Shown here: positions 35,953 through 49,549 of the stretch, piece by piece
Numbering within the stretch: the first letter of the stretch is position 1
Layout: each line of letters starts with the position of its first letter
Source of the DNA: Lithospermum erythrorhizon
Lineage: Eukaryota; Streptophyta; Magnoliopsida; Boraginales; Boraginaceae
Length of the DNA stretch: 64,000 nucleotides
NCBI GenBank assembly: GCA_019722365.1
Contig: JADFUC010000107.1
Location: forward strand, 719,088-783,087
Direction: 5' to 3'
Position numbers and translations under genes: made by a program
Notes under the pieces: model-generated
What the model was told of the DNA's origin: nothing
The model's database searches: none
What the model saw: only the letters and a program-made list of their open reading frames with translations

Positions 35953-35960
35953 TATAAAAA
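35953..35960 (+). promoter_or_regulatory. Possible TATA box of the cyclin gene
   Basis: TATAAAAA lies about 100 bp upstream of the ATG at 36057. Spacing is right, but the region is AT-rich, so chance is possible. Confidence 0.35.
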
Positions 35961-36056
35961 AATAAAGCAAAGGGCAAAAAGACCATAAGAGACTAGATAA
36001 TAATGTTCAAAAGATAATGAACAAACCCTTTATTCTCTTCTTCTCACTTGAAGAAG

Positions 36057-38042
36057 ATGCTTTTCTCTTCTGAAAAAGACCCCATTTTTGCTAATAATAC
36101 TGATAATATTGATGTATGTGGTCTTCTTTGTGATGAAAATGACATTGGTTTTGGTTTTGATGATGTTGAAATCAAGAATGGTGTTAAAAAGTGTGTAACT
36201 TTATTGGAATATGATGTTTTTTGGGAAAATGAGGAGGTTTTGAGGTTGTTATGTAAAGAAAAAGAAACCCTTTTTGGGTTTGGTTGTAATAATGTTGATG
36301 AGTGTGGTTTGGGTTCAAATGGGTCATTTAGACAAGAGGCTGTGGAGTGGATTATGAAAGTTGTGGAACATTATGGTTTTAGTTGTCTGAGCGGTGTTTT
36401 AGCTGTGGGGTATTATGATAGGTTTGTTTGTAGTGTTTATTTTCAGAAGGATAAGCCATGGATGAGTCAGCTTGTTGCTGTTGCTTGTCTCTCTATTGCT
36501 GCTAAGATGGAGGAGATCCAAGTGCCTCTTCTCTTGGATCTTCAAGTAGGTCAAATAATTTTATTGTTTTATTATTGTTCTTGAATTTATTGTTTTGTTG
36601 TTGTTCTTGAATGCAATGTAGGTGTTTGTGATAATGTTTTTTGCCTTATGTTTTTCCCGGGTCATGGTTCTTGATTTTCATCGAAAAATCGATTCTTGGA
36701 TGAATTTACATTGTTTTTAGCAGTATATAGCTAATTGGGTTGCTAATATGTATCTCTGATAATGTTTTGTCTTATTTTTTTTCTTCCGGGGTCATGATTT
36801 TCAACTGAAAAATCCATTCTTGGATGAATTTGCATTGTTTTTAGCAATATAGCTAATTGGGTTGCTAATATGTATCTCTGTTTACTTACAGTATGACTCA
36901 AATTGCCATTTTGAGCTTAATTTTGGTTAGGGATTAAGCCAAGTTTGCTTCTCGATATGTTGGATATATTGTTTCCTTCTGGTGTAACATGTAACCGTAT
37001 TATAAAGATGGACAGTGCTCTGTTATGGCTTCGGATAGTTTCTGTGTTGGGTGGTTTTGATTTTTAAGTTTGTCAAAGAGTTTTATGATGCTTAATTAAT
37101 TGTTTTATTATCATTCTTGTATGAAATGTAGGTGTTTGTATTAATGTCTTTCTGTCTATAGGACATTCTTTTTGGTACAGTCGATTAATTTATTGGATTT
37201 TATAATTTATTTGTTTAGGTGGAAAAATCGAAGTATGTGTTTGAGGCTAAAACTATTATGAGAATGGAACTTTTGGTGCTTTCTACTCTGAAATGGAGGA
37301 CTAGTATTGTTACTCCAATCTCGTTCTTTGACCACTTTGTGAGAAGATTTGGTTTATGGACCAACCATCACAAGGAGTTTTCCAAGAGATGCGAGCAGAT
37401 TCTTCTCTCCGTCATTCCTGGTAAGGAGACATGTTGTACAATGATTTCAGATAGAATGTTTATTCTTGATTGATTATAATTTCATTGGTATGAACTCAAT
37501 GCAGATTCTAGGATTTTGGGTTATGTATCCTCTGTAATTGCTACTGCAATAATGTTGTTTGTCCTCAATGAGATTGATCCTGAAGAAGTAATGGACTATC
37601 GAAATCAGCTTCTTGACATACTTGGAACTGATAAGGTCAGAATTTATAATCGATGTGTTTCTATGTTACAATTTTCCTTACAATTTGACTTGGTTTGAAT
37701 GTTGAACCTTTATTTTGCAATGATATACAAATTTGCTAACGATATTGCTTATAGGAGAAGGTGAAAGAGTTCTATCAACTTATAATGGAGGTCATGGGAA
37801 GTCACTCTGTTGCTGAATATGGATCGCGAAAGAGGAAGCAAATGTCTGTTCCCAGTAGTCCAAGTGGTGTCATTGATGCATACATCAGCTACTGTGATAG
37901 CTCAAACGACTCATGGTCTGTGGCATCATCGGTTTCATCATCACCAGAGCCATTCTTCAAGAGAAGCAAAGCCCAGGATCAACCTATGAGATTAGTTCCA
38001 TTGAGGAGTATTTCCATGGGCACAGGTGGCAGATTTTGCTGA
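36057..38042 (+). CDS. CYCD3: D3-type cyclin, four exons
   Basis: Exons 36057-36545, 37219-37420, 37505-37635, 37755-38042. All introns are GT-AG and the joined frame is 369 residues, the usual CYCD3 size. D-type cyclins pair with CDKA to phosphorylate retinoblastoma-related protein and open the G1/S gate; CYCD3 links cytokinin and leaf-cell division in Arabidopsis. Residues 23-27 are LLCDE, the LxCxE motif that binds retinoblastoma protein. The N-terminal cyclin box runs from about 91 ([48 protein letters not shown]) and continues in exon 2 ([35 protein letters not shown]). The C-terminal cyclin fold follows. The tail has a serine-rich segment and [11 protein letters not shown], seen in D3 cyclins. 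An in-frame TTG at 36048 precedes the ATG, but 36057 is the first ATG and is used here. Confidence 0.93.
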
Positions 38043-39991
38043 TCCTTCATTTCCTTAATTTACTAAAATATCGGCTGTGGTACCATACAATCTCTCTTTG
38101 CTGTCATCCTTAAATTACATTGCCATAATATGAGATTCTGTTATATGGTACTGTAAAACCCCATGTGATGGATCATTCAAGTTTTTAACAATAACTCTTT
38201 TGGCTCTATGATTGAGGATGGGTGGCATTTGAATTTTTTTGAGGAAGATTGATGATAAGTCTTTTGGTTGAGTTGCATCTATGGATTGTTGGTTAATAAT
38301 TTCCTTTATTATTACTATAAACTGATCTGGATACAAGACATTTTTCTTATCTGTGCATTATTATGTCTCCTTGAATGTATAACAAAAGTATGGCCTATTA
38401 CTATGTTTGATGTACAATAGTTGGTAGAGATATGAAGTTCAAAAAGTGTTTGGTTTCCCCAAACAATGATAATATGGTAAATTGAGATAGGCTAGCCCCT
38501 TGATTTGTTCTTTTAAAAAAACTTGTTTTGATGGCTTAGAATAGGGAGAGAAGTCATGACTAGTGAAGGTAGGAAGTGGTTGAATGTCAGTGTTAGGACT
38601 AAGGACTTTTTTGGATGTTTTTCACCTTCCTTGAAAATATCCCTTTTCTAATACTTTAAATCTCTAACCAATAATTGACTATTTCTTTTGCAACATTGGA
38701 TGATTCTTGAACTATATAATTAAGCATCATTTCCTCCACTAAAAGATCTCAAATTGTTAGAACTATAAAGAATGTGTTTGGACAAGCTTTTGTTGGAACA
38801 TCAACACGTAGTAGCTCGATGTTTAAGCTTTTCTTAAACAAGGGCGCAACTATAAGCTCCAAATTTTTTCTCAACCAAGTGTCATTGCCCTTCGTCTAGG
38901 ATCTTTAAGATGCTTATGTTTTACTCTAATGGTGTATGTTTCTCGAGGCAATGATATAAATTGCAGACAACAGTAAGCAAAATCAATCAAGCAATTGCAA
39001 TTAGTATAGCTTGTTATGAGGGAATGTGAAACCAGATTCTTTCTTTTCCTGGAAAGAATTTCAACTGCTATGTAGACAACTCAGTGTACCATATATGGAA
39101 GAACCATATTTGTAGATGCATGTTTTTCTCTTTAAAGTCTTACCAAATCTTTGACCCTGAACACTTTGGTGGTTGTAGGATAGCTATGATGAAAAGATGA
39201 AGCCTAGACAAAAGAATTGGTCTACTCTACCTTAGGAAGAGTTGTGCAACATTATTGTTAACCAAGAATTCCATATTTTATACAGTATTCATCACTAGTG
39301 AATGGAGTGATAATGTCTTGTTTTCATTTTTACCTACTTCTTGATTAAATTAGAGGTTATAAAGTCTTGTAAAATGTCTGAATCTGCAACTAAAGTCATA
39401 TGTTATGCCACTTACTTCATACGGAGTATGCTTTATGAGATCTTATTTATTTTCCTTCACTAATCTTCCATCAAAGTTAACTTAGCCTAAAGTAACAGAG
39501 TAATGTAGATAGTACTTTCCTCTTAAGGTATTTCTTTGAGTTAGAGTCATGTAAAATGTTGAAGTGATGATTTATCTTTCATTTTTCATTGATGATCTTC
39601 TAATTTCATGGATTGTTACATACTGAAACATGAGGTTACTACGAATTGAACTCGATGTTGAATAGGGGTGAAATTAATCGTAGGAAGATAAATTTAGTGT
39701 TTCGAGGATTTTTTGAGTGTAGAAGTGTGCAACTATCTTTGATATTTTAGATTTAATTATAAAGAAAATCAAGCCAATCATTTCTACCTCAAAGTCAATT
39801 AATTAATTTAAATCCAAACAAAAGAAAGAAGTAAATTTTTATGAACAAACAATTGCTTCTAAGTCTCTATTTCCCTACGGGAGATCCAAACCTTCAATGG
39901 TTAACAAAAATAGCATTAGTTTTTTTTTATTGGTGGAATTACAGTTATCGTAGGAATAATAAATTTTTGAAAAATAAAATTATACTCCATA
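38043..39991. other. Intergenic, 3' of the cyclin gene
   Basis: Holds the cyclin 3' untranslated region and then about 1.7 kb of AT-rich DNA. No gene or clear repeat was seen. Confidence 0.6.
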
Positions 39992-40001
39992 GTAGTTTTA
40001 G

Positions 40002-40822
40002 GAGAAATTTCGATAACTAGCATCCTTTTTAATGGTATTTTAATTTGTAGCGATTTTTTTAGCGCTCTTTTTTATGAAAGACTAAATTACCATAAAATTT
40101 AACAACTGCAAATCCTTCTTCTTGATTCAAATACTAATCACCACCGCTCACTCCGATACAGCTACCGCGTGAACACAAATCCGCCCACCCAGTACCCTCA
40201 CTGCACTCCCTCCCTCCCACGGCCATCACAATGCCTCGCGGTCATCCCACTTCCTCTCGGCTTCCCTTTCTCCCAGCTGCCCTCCTTTACTTTAGTCATA
40301 CCTTAAGCCACAATCCGAACAATCGGAAGCTATCCGCCGCTGAGCTATGGTGGCGGGTGTAGAAAAGGAAGGGGGAAATCGCGAGGTAGGAGGGAGGAGA
40401 GGCGATGAGGTGGGGTCGCTTGAGGACGGAGGGAAGGAAATGAGAAGGGAGGAGGAGGCGGCAGGGGGGTGGGGGAAGGGGAGGAGGCCGGCCCGGGGGG
40501 GTGGGGAAGGAGATGGGAGGAGGGGGTCGGTGGGGGTGGGGTGGGGAAGAAGAGAGAGAGACAGTGGCCGGGTCGGAAAAACGGGGTGGGGCGGATCGGG
40601 AAAACTTGCGGGTGAGGGAGGGCGTGGGGAGGAAAGGTAATGATGTTTGGTGTTTGGAGGGGGTAGTGATTTGAGAGGAAGAAGAGATGAAGATGAAGTG
40701 TTTGTTTAATGAGGAGTAATTTAGTGCTTTTAGCGAGGAAAAATGTCTTTAGAAACAAAAGAAAAAAAAGGATCTGCAAATTAAAATCTCTTTAAAAAGG
40801 GTAATAGTTATTTAAATTTCTC
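40002..40822. mobile_element. Mutator-like TIR element (MULE-MITE or Pack-MULE), 10-bp TSD
   Basis: Flanked by identical 10-bp direct repeats GTAGTTTTAG at 39992-40001 and 40823-40832. The ends are long imperfect inverted repeats of about 60 bp. The left reads GAGAAATTTCGATAACTA then CCTTTTTAATG; the right, in reverse complement, reads GAGAAATTTAAATAACTA then CCCTTTTTAAAG. Long TIRs plus a 9-11-bp duplication are the Mutator pattern. The core (about 40140-40640) is much richer in G+C than its surroundings. It is pyrimidine-rich on the left and purine-rich on the right of the plus strand. Reading frames on both strands of the core (40345-40779 minus, 40347-40640 plus) are low-complexity Pro/Ser or Gly/Arg/Glu and probably non-coding. 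No transposase. Confidence 0.8.
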
Positions 40823-40832
40823 GTAGTTTTAG

Positions 40833-42278
40833 GAGTATTCGTTTTTCCAAAACTTATTTTGTACATTCCCTAAATTTTTATATTTTTTTTGTTTTAGTTC
40901 ATTCGTCCCTGGTTCGGCTATTGATATGAAGCCTTCTCTAATGAATGAGAAGATACACTAAAGAAAATTCTACTGTCTGCTGGGGAATTTAAGGCAACTG
41001 CTAAAAGGTACATTCATTATTTGGAAAGGATTAAAAGCATAACTTAATTCCCAGTTTTTGTCCCTACGTTTTTCTCATTACATAATCATGCAATACAGGT
41101 CTGGATTCTTGCATTGACAAATAAATGTGTCACCAACTTATCAAAAACTTCCAAACAAAACACTGGCAATTCATTTATAAGCCCTGTTGAACATATTTAA
41201 TGCCGTATCTAAATCTGATAAATTTCGTGATTTACATGAATCATGAATTCTTGCTAGAAAAAGTATTAAAATTTCAGATTTTGTTCTGAAGTTTCTTATA
41301 TGGAGATTGATGATGATTCAAATGAATCGTAAAGATTGTTCTGATGTTAAAGAGGTAATTGTTTTGATACAAAAACGTGAAACACAATGTCAAAGAGTTG
41401 TTATTGATGATGAAGTGTATTACTTTTCACTTTGCAGATATGGACTAGACATTTTCAAAAAATTAAGAAAAACAAAGAATGGCAAAAATTGAAGAATGAA
41501 GAATTAAACAACTGCTTTGATTGCCCTTCTTGACATTCAATAAAAGAATTCATTTATTTCAATGGTGTATTTTAGGAAGCTTTGAATCGTATATTATACT
41601 TTATATGACATTATCTGCTACATTTTACTTATGATCTATGATAAATGTTATGTTCTCATTTATAAATAAAACATAACACTTATCACTATTCTAGATAAGT
41701 ATAATAGTGAATGTTATTCGGTAGACGAAACTTTGTTAGATACGGAGTATTTGATTCATCATTTACCATTAGCCGAAGGGATAAGATTGAGAGATTCACG
41801 AACACTCACTTGGTAAAGACATACATCTTATAAATGAAATGTAGTTTACTAAACTAGATGTTAATAAAATTAATTATTACTCTACACTTAACACATTCAT
41901 TTGAGTTGTTATTTAATGAACACATTGATTTGTGTTGTTACTTAACATATTCAAGATGAAACGAGCCATAAAGAAATTGGTTTACAATGTATCATATTAG
42001 CTATTTCCTTCAATTAATTTCAATTGACATTTTCGATTTATAAAGTGAAATCACTTAGAATTACAATAATTAAAAAAATCTTAATCATGTAAATATTTCC
42101 CTTACATATTATTGGTATATTATTATATATACATCTAATTGTAGAGGTAACAAGCTGAAAGCTCTGATGATCACTCATTAGTCATTTGCAATAACAACAT
42201 TTTCTATTCCACACTAATTTTAATGTCGAAGTGTTTTTGCCAAAAAATCAGGCCAATTGATGGTTGTAACCGGGAGTA
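40833..42278. other. Intergenic
   Basis: AT-rich DNA without a supported gene. The 61-codon frame at 41307-41492 has no recognisable feature. Confidence 0.6.
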
Positions 42279-42286
42279 GCTAGACA

Positions 42287-42414
42287 TAGGAGCATGTACA
42301 AATCGGTTCGGTTTTGAACCAAAACGGAAATTGAACATATTTCGTCAGTTCTCTCAAATGCCGAATCTAAATGAGTTCGGTTCGGTTCCATTTTCGATTT
42401 TGTGCACATCTCTA
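42287..42414. mobile_element. 128-bp hAT MITE with 8-bp TSD
   Basis: The left end TAGGAGCATGTACAAATCGG and the reverse complement of the right end TAGAGATGTGCACAAAATCG form imperfect terminal inverted repeats. The flanks are GCTAGACA (42279-42286) and ACTAGACA (42415-42422), an 8-bp duplication with one mismatch. The inside has GGTTCGGTT words, so it belongs with the element at 257-983. Confidence 0.75.
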
Positions 42415-42422
42415 ACTAGACA

Positions 42423-43213
42423 TAACCATGATTGACTGGTAGGATCGAAAAAGATTAATTTTCACCTAAATCATCACATACATTTTGAAGAAAACTCTTA
42501 TCCACACCTAACTATTTTATTTTATTCTTTTATATACATTATTATTGTCATTGTAAAGATGCGATCATATACCATATTATTATGAAAGAATTGCAAGAAT
42601 ATATGATGCATGCCCCTTTATATTTATTAATCTCTTGCTTATACCGTGAACTTGAATTGCCAATAATTTCAAGTAGTAATAAATGATCAAATCTGACATA
42701 TGGTAGAATGCCATAAATAACTTCAATCTATATAAGATAATGAATAAATATGCAACTTGAATGGGGACCTTGGTTAGGCAAGAACATTTTAATGTTTAAT
42801 ATCCTATTATCATTCAAGTAGAAAAACAATGGTCCAGAACAGACATCCCTTACAATACCTTTTGACCAGTCAAATACTAAAATTAAATATACCTAGCAAC
42901 ATGTGTATGTGTATGTATTTTAACATTCTTTTGCAATAATGCATTGACTGTAGAGTGATACAAAATTCAAAGAGCACTTGATAATCTACTTTCTTTGAGT
43001 TGTTTGGCGCAATTATTCTTTGTAGTAGCTAGACCATACTCATTCCTTCTGCGGCCGAGTTTATGTCTAAGAAAATAGGAAAACGAAAGCATTTAGTCAT
43101 TAATATATAGTAGCCTATCTTGGTAAAATAGTGAACTACTTCTATTTTAACCGGTTAACGGTTAATCACAATACTAACAATACGAAAGTCTAAAGGACAA
43201 CAAAGTAAAGAAT
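42423..43213. other. Intergenic
   Basis: AT-rich; no gene or mobile element recognised. Confidence 0.55.
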
Positions 43214-43916
43214 CTGACGATGATAGCAGGTTCGGTGTTAATGTGACACTGGAGTGCAAGGAACTGCTTTGAAGGGAAAGAAATCTAACAGTAGTTACAA
43301 GTAGAGGCTTGCAGATGCTCCATCTACTAGCCTATCGGCACTTGTTTTTAGTCTAGGATTCACTAATTAAGAGTGTCCCCGCGTCGACAATCTCCCGGTG
43401 TTCGACTTACAAAAGATTCACGGACTTGCAAGAATGCTCACCAATGATTGTTATAACAAAGGTGTTGTGTTTCTTAGTACATTAGTTAAGAAGATTAGAT
43501 AATTCTCCTAACATACCTTTAGCCTACACTAAACACACGATGTGATCACAAGAATGCTCACATAGATGAATAAGCCGATAGTTGTGAAATCTTGATTCTT
43601 AAGCTTGCGAGATCTTTATATAGTGTGGCGTCATAGGCTTAGTCTTGCTAGGCGATAAGGACTCACGATTAAAAGTGTCATGCAATTCAACACTTGCTGT
43701 CAATCTTTATCACTTCACGCGAGGTTTATCATATCTTAAAGCGCTTTGTTTGGATAAGTCGAATCAATCAACCCCGATCTCCTTGCAGTCGCAGCACCAC
43801 GAAGCCATACAATTATAACACGCGGGCGAAAGCAAAGTAAAGAGTACCCTTAGGGATGTAACCGCAGCAGATTCTATATTTCGCCATAGAAAAACTTCAT
43901 CAACCTTGTATTAACA
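43214..43916 (-). mobile_element. 3' LTR of a short Copia-like element
   Basis: Aligns with 45401-46131. Shared blocks: TTAATGTGACAC; ACAAAAGATTCACGG; ATGATTGTTATAACAA; TACATTAGTTA-GAAGATTAGAT; GATCTTTATATAGTGT; GATAAGGACTCACGA; and AAGTAAAGAGTACCCTT. The minus strand reads AAATGGGGAG (polypurine tract, about 43919-43928), then the LTR start TGTTAATACAAGG. LTR about 700 bp. Confidence 0.75.
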
Positions 43917-45400
43917 AACTCCCCATTTGGTAAGTTTTTCATGACAAATCCCTAATGTCCAGGAAGCGAGAGTCACAAAGTGTTAAAACATTAGTCAATA
44001 AAAACACATAATATTGTCAACCCAACAGTCAGAACCAGTTGGGCCCACAGAAGCAAAACGAACCAAATTATCCAACCAGAGAGAAAATAACCAGAAAATA
44101 CCCAAAAGTACTCCCTCTATTTGTCCTAAAACATGCCCAAAGATGAGAAAAATTACATAGGAGAACTAGCGGATTCAGTTGGAGTAGGAATGGTAGAGAA
44201 AGTAGTAGACGGATCATTGGCCAGTTGGAGGGGCCAGTGCTTGAGCACGGAGAATATATCTAAAGGAGATAAGGCAATCAACGTAGATTGTCTACAGAAT
44301 AGTGTTTTTGACTTATGAATGAACCCTACTTGTGAGGCTTTACTAGAATACTTTAAAATATTAAACTATAGTGACTGAACAAATCAAATGGATTTTAACC
44401 ACTATGATCGTATGAAAAGGGAGAGAGAGAGGAATTCTCAGCTTGAAAGTTGGAAGAATTGAGTACAAGTGATTTAATGAAAATGTGACTTTTATATGAA
44501 GCAAAATCCTCTTTTTAAGCATTTTTGAAGGTTGTGGTAGAACTCTTCTGCCCTCTTAAAGAACATTCTAGAATATGATTTTAAAAAAACTATCATCCTT
44601 TTCTCATTATGAAAGTGGAAGCCAAAACTAAAGGTAAAATATTCTAGAATCTTCTAAAGCCTTTATCCCTGGAAAAGGCACGTAAAACGATGCGATATTA
44701 AATAATGATTCCCAAAAGAATATTCGGAACCCCTATCAATTCCTTAGTATGATAGAACTTCGTAAATTCCAACAATTAAAATTTAGTCGATATTACTCAT
44801 CACAGAGTTATATTTTAAATCCGGAAGTTATAATCGTATTGTAGTTCATTTAGTTGTTACGTAGCGACCTCTTGGAAGCTCTCGTCGAAATTAGCAATAT
44901 AATAATTTATGTTTAACCGAACATCTTATTAATATAGATTATGAAATAGGACTCTAGTAAGCCATCGCCAACCCCTAAAGTCAATCGGAGTTAATCATAA
45001 TATATTACTTATCCAGCAATTAACATATATAGAACTTATATTATTTACGATATAATAATCGGTTGTACCAATCAATTGTTCAACATACTGTATATTTATG
45101 AGATACTCTATCACATATTTCCAGCATTCAAAGCCTTGTTGTTCCCCGAGGTTTTGCTTCCATCGTTGGTCCCGATTAGCCTCTTCCTTGACACTTCTTC
45201 TCATAGCATTATTTTGTGTTTGATATCGATAGCACAACCTTCCATGTTCTACCGTGTCAATTAATGAAAACGATCATCTTCTTTCCAACCAGGATAATTT
45301 GTCCCATCAAGTCATGGAATGAAATAGAGCTCCATAGCAGGTTTCCTTCCATTAGTTCATAGGACCTTGCCATTATGTCGAGTAATACGCTCGATATCAG
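43917..45400 (-). mobile_element. Internal region of the short Copia-like element
   Basis: Only about 1.5 kb. Next to the 5' LTR the minus strand reads CTGATATCGAGCG (about 45389-45401), a decayed match to the tRNA-Met primer-binding site TGGTATCAGAGC. About 30-100 bases on it encodes pieces comparable to the Copia gag start (FDGTNYPGWKE-type, in shifted frames, about 45270-45370). A segment at about 44830-45095 resembles the LTRs at 10250-10510 and 26580-26860, so part of another family's LTR lies inside. No pol was seen. Confidence 0.55.
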
Positions 45401-46131
45401 TGAGATAATGAACTACTCGTATCAATTAATGTGACACACAGGTCTAGAGGCGGCTTGCCCACGAGGGAGAAATCCTTATACTTGATATGAAGCGGTACAG
45501 TAGGGGCTTACACGAATGCTCCCGTCTACTTCACGCCACATCTAACATTCTAAGCTTCTGATGATCAGCTAACTACAATTCTCCCCGTTAACACTCTCTA
45601 GTGTTACAGGAAGCTTACAAAAGATTCACGGTTTAAAATGCTCTCGATGATTGTTATAACAAGGTGTTATTAACAACCCGTACATTAGTTAGAAGATTAG
45701 ATAAATTCTCTACAACACCTTATTGCTTTAAACCTGCGATGCTTGATCACAAGAATGCTCTATAGATGAATAAACATGGTTGTGGTAACTGATTCTTGAG
45801 CTTGAGATCTTTATATAGTGTAAACATGCATATGCTTCGGTCTTCTTAGACGATAAGGACTCACGAGTAAAAAGAGTCTCATACAACTTTAACACTTGCT
45901 ATCAACCTTTATCACTTCATACAAGGTTTATCATATCTTCAAAACGCTTTGTTTGGACAAGTCCGAATCAATCAACCGAATCTCCTTGCAAGTGTAACAC
46001 CACACGAAGCCATACAGTTTTAACACTTGGACGAAAGCGAAGTAAAGAGTACCCTTCAGGATGTAATCGGCCAACAGTTATAACAACGATACTCACCATA
46101 GAAAAATTTCATCCAACACCTCGCATTAACA
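45401..46131 (-). mobile_element. 5' LTR of the short Copia-like element
   Basis: Partner of 43214-43916. The minus-strand start TGTTAATGCGAGG lies at 46131. No matching 5-bp target duplication is visible. Confidence 0.72.
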
Positions 46132-46366
46132 TTAATTTAACTGAAAACCTTAATTCACCACATAAAAGCGAAAATTTGAATTAAAATTAAGCTTATATAA
46201 ATATAATCTTTAGATGTTAATTTTTTTTTTTTTGGTATATAATGTTGGATTTGAGTATCTAATGGTGTGAATCATTTGTTATCGAAGTTATATGGACGAA
46301 TTATTAATTTAGAATTGAGTTGAAAAAGTTCCCATATAAATTGAGTGGATGTGGATGCAATCATAT
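46132..46366. other. Between the LTR element and the ARF gene
   Basis: AT-rich. Probably holds the 3' untranslated region and perhaps the last tiny coding exon of the ARF gene, which I could not place. Confidence 0.4.
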
Positions 46367-46408
46367 TCATTTAATGTAAAAGGTAGGTAAAAATTCTATT
46401 ATAATTAC

Positions 46409-48180
<1,772 letters not shown>

Positions 48181-48565
48181 TTAATGAATGAATTCAATTA
48201 GAAACAAAGAATTTGATATGCTATTACCACTTTGGTTTTGTAGATATAATCAATATGCGTTTTATTTTGAGTGAGAAAAGAATATAAATTATTCTTTGCT
48301 TTTGAAAGCTAAGCGTAACATTAAGATGCCAGGATGGCAAATAGAATGAGATTCTTTAAAAAGATTATTAGTTTCGAATAAAGGTGGTAATTATATGCTA
48401 ATTTAATTTTGTGATAACGGAATGTAATTCTATGCTAAGCTAAAAGGTAAATTTGCAGGCTTCTAGTCAACATGTGATAATTTACTTAAAGTTGAACTTA
48501 AAATTGGCATTTTTATCGATTGTCTGATTTATATTGTACTAGTTGGTTTCCAGAATTTTAAACTA

Positions 48566-48731
48566 TTCCCTCCATCCTAATAAAAATGATCTAGTTTCGA
48601 CGTTTTTTAAAAGTGAAAGAGATAATTTTTCTGACTTATTTCCTAGAATGCATGTAAAAATTAATCAACCGACAAATTATGGAAATGAAAAAAAAATGTA
48701 AAAGTAAATAGTCTTTATGGGAAGGAGGGAG
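48566..48731. mobile_element. Stowaway-like MITE upstream of the ARF gene
   Basis: Starts TTCCCTCCATCCTAATAAA and ends TATGGGAAGGAGGGAG, inverted repeats of the Stowaway type. Flanked by TA on both sides (48564-48565 and 48732-48733). Length 166 bp. It lies 0.4 kb upstream of the ARF start codon, so it may be within the promoter. Confidence 0.75.
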
Positions 48732-48764
48732 TAGAATATTGTGAATGGACGACTCAATTACATG

Positions 48765-48985
48765 CACTACTATAAAAAAAGACTTGCACGTCACTCAAAA
48801 AATCACTTGAACGTTACAAAAAAATGCCTTAATTAGATGTGATGTCTAAGTAAACACGAGCGCCGTCTAAGTGCTAATACTTCGCTTTTTGAGCGCCATC
48901 TAATTTAGCACTTAGACGGCACTTCTTTGACCGCTGTCTAAGTTCTAACTTAGACGTCGCTTTTGAGCGCCGTCCAAGTAAAAAA
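48765..48985 (+). mobile_element. CACTA transposon, left end
   Basis: Starts CACTACTATAAAAAAAGAC, the classic CACTA (En/Spm) terminus. GCGCCGTCTAAGT-like words follow in both orientations (about 48860-48985), as expected of sub-terminal transposase-binding repeats. Confidence 0.75.
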
Positions 48986-49545
48986 AAATCATATTTGTTA
49001 ATACATAATAATGTAAAATATAAATAGATTATATCTTAAAAATTCATATCAATTGAAATATTTATTATCCATATTCATCTCTTACAATTACAATTTATAA
49101 CAAAAATTATTAAATTTTACATTAAAAAATAATGCTATAAAATAAACTACATTTACGTCCATAGTTATTATTCTTCATTCCTGATACATAGCGATAGAAT
49201 TGAGTTCTTGTAGAGATATTTCATTTTTTCATATTCCTGCACACAAAATAAAAATGAAAAAAAAATAAAGAATTGAGTTTTAAGAATATCAAAAGATGAT
49301 ATTGTAATTTACTATTAGTATTATACACTATATTATAAAAATAAAAAATAGGCACCTGATAGATCACTACTAATCAATACACCATCCTCTACTTTGCACT
49401 TTTGAAGCCGAGTAAGCAACCTTGAGCCATCTTCATTCTACAAATATAACATGCGACAATTTAAGAATGAATACCTCACTTAATTTATAAAGGTACAAAA
49501 ACAAAGAGAACTAATATAAAGAATAATCACATTTAACACTTTCCA
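48986..49545. other. Interior of CACTA region
   Basis: AT-rich. Two minus-strand stretches (about 49380-49440 and 49165-49240) look like short exons flanked by AG and GT. They may be remains of an element-encoded gene. No domain recognised. Confidence 0.3.
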
Positions 49546-49549
49546 ATGA

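Noticed and set aside
36048..36056. Upstream start (TTG) for the cyclin
   Set aside because: Plant translation starts at ATG; the first in-frame ATG is 36057 and matches the expected N-terminus length.
40345..40779. 144-codon proline-rich reading frame (minus), with an overlapping plus-strand glycine-rich frame
   Set aside because: Low-complexity product of a GC-rich purine/pyrimidine-biased core inside a transposon; no domain and open on both strands.
41307..41492. 61-codon frame as a small gene
   Set aside because: No domain, no visible splice partner or promoter context; typical chance frame.
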